Origin: Pseudoduganella buxea
GTDB taxonomy: Bacteria; Pseudomonadota; Gammaproteobacteria; Burkholderiales; Burkholderiaceae_D
Reading direction: 5' to 3'
NCBI RefSeq assembly: GCF_009720835.1
Contig: NZ_WNKZ01000009.1
Coordinates: 1-64,000 of the forward strand
DNA length: 64,000 nucleotides
A program made the translations under genes and the position numbers. The first letter of the stretch is position 1; each line of letters begins with the position of its first letter. The notes beneath the pieces are model-generated. The model was not told where the DNA came from. It was given only the letters and a program-made list of their open reading frames with translations, and ran no database searches. Positions 63,468 through 64,000 of this stretch are shown here, in pieces.

Positions 63468-64000
63468 TCTTCGTGAAGGTGCTGGCAATGGTGCCCAGCC
63501 GGCGCTGGGCATCGGCCACCGTCACGCTGTCGTCGAGGAAGAAGCGGTGGACCTCGGCCACGATGGCATCGCGCACGATCTCGTCGGTGGCCATGCGGTG
63601 CACCAGGCTCGGTACCTGCGCCTCGGCGCTGCTGGCGAACAGCTTCCACGAAGCGCGCGCGCAGGCATCCATTTTCGCCAGGGCCGGATTGCGCAGCACG
63701 GGAATCGAACCCTTGATGTGATTGTAGTCCGCCTGCACCGCCGGCGACAGGGCCAGCGCCGCCAGCTTTTCCTGGGCCGGGCGCAGCTCCGGGTGCGTGC
63801 CCAGCATGCTGAGCGTGTCGATGTTGTACAGGTGGTAGCGCGCCGTGCCGGGCGAGGCCGCGCAGCCGAAGTCCTCGTCCACCGCCAGGCCGCGCACTAC
63901 CAGCTCGCCCTTGGCCCAGTCGCCCATCACCATCATCGCGGCGCGGTTCTCGGCCACCTCGCGCACGCTGCCCTCCCACCGGCGTTCCTGGATCGGGCTG
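63460..64000 (-). CDS. Extracellular solute-binding protein, C-terminal part (5' end outside window)
   Basis: About 179 C-terminal residues of a family-1 (sugar-type) ABC binding protein; the reading frame stays open to the right edge. MMVMGDWAKGEL and the helix-rich tail (QADYNHIKGSIPVLRN, ending ASTFTKTK) are typical of glucose/oligosaccharide binding proteins such as GtsA. It precedes a two-component system on the same strand. Substrate is inferred, not shown. Confidence 0.75.
   Translation of the reverse strand, partial: SPIQERRWEGSVREVAENRAAMMVMGDWAKGELVVRGLAVDEDFGCAASPGTARYHLYNIDTLSMLGTHPELRPAQEKLAALALSPAVQADYNHIKGSIPVLRNPALAKMDACARASWKLFASSAEAQVPSLVHRMATDEIVRDAIVAEVHRFFLDDSVTVADAQRRLGTIASTFTKTK

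Noticed and set aside
1..64000. tRNA, rRNA, insertion sequences, integrase or phage genes
   Set aside because: None recognised by eye in coding or intergenic sequence; a tRNA scan was not possible, so small RNA genes could have been missed.

Overview
The window is very GC-rich and densely coded. It looks like chromosomal DNA of a betaproteobacterium of the family Oxalobacteraceae (Massilia, Pseudoduganella or Duganella type). This is inferred from gene content and order: pgk-pyk-fba-purC-purE-purK-tsaC, recA-recX-DUF2889-sucC-sucD, and hda-HAD-pcnB-folK. No rRNA, tRNA, CRISPR array, insertion sequence, integrase or phage gene was recognised, although RNA genes were looked for only by eye.

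Layout. 1-8.5 kb: the C-terminally cut GDSL lipoprotein esterase, then a leftward glycolysis/purine run (pgk, pyk, fba, purC, purE, purK, tsaC). 8.5-15.6 kb: AzlC/AzlD amino-acid exporter, small zinc-finger protein, NTF2-like protein, YheT hydrolase, BepA-like metalloprotease, moaC, PilZ protein and a small membrane protein. 15.6-22 kb: a type IV pilin with a Gly-Thr repeat tail and a good sigma-54 promoter, an FHA protein, sucCD, DUF2889, recX and recA with a LexA box. 22-26.7 kb: a two-component system followed by a DUF4212/SSS sodium symporter pair. 26.7-36.6 kb: an accessory stretch with a 1512-residue RTX protein, a small lipoprotein, an S9-family protein whose catalytic serine is replaced by aspartate, an unrecognised membrane-anchored protein, a pyrophosphate-type phosphofructokinase and a DUF6624-like protein. 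36.6-41.3 kb: purM, hda, HAD phosphatase, pcnB, folK. 41.3-46.6 kb: a DUF486 protein and a TetR-centred locus (cupin, CoA-transferase, FAD protein, HPP membrane protein) lying between folK and panB. 46.7-51.1 kb: panB, a cysteine-rich leader ORF, a TonB-dependent receptor and DUF2726. 51.1-61.2 kb: polyamine catabolism (aldehyde dehydrogenase, SpuC-type aminotransferase, PuuA-type glutamine synthetase, PuuD hydrolase) interleaved with an exported catalase, an SSS symporter and an MFS transporter. 61.2-64 kb: a second OmpR/EnvZ-type pair beside the end of a solute-binding protein gene.

The most interesting signals are: the TetR locus with related operator-like palindromes in front of three transcription units; the 28-codon ORF with three cysteines ahead of the TonB receptor; the Ser-to-Asp change in the S9 protein; the pilin Gly-Thr tail encoded by nine hexanucleotide repeats; the three-module RTX protein; and a family of dispersed palindromic repeats that sit at the 3' ends of genes, two of them overlapping a TAG stop codon.
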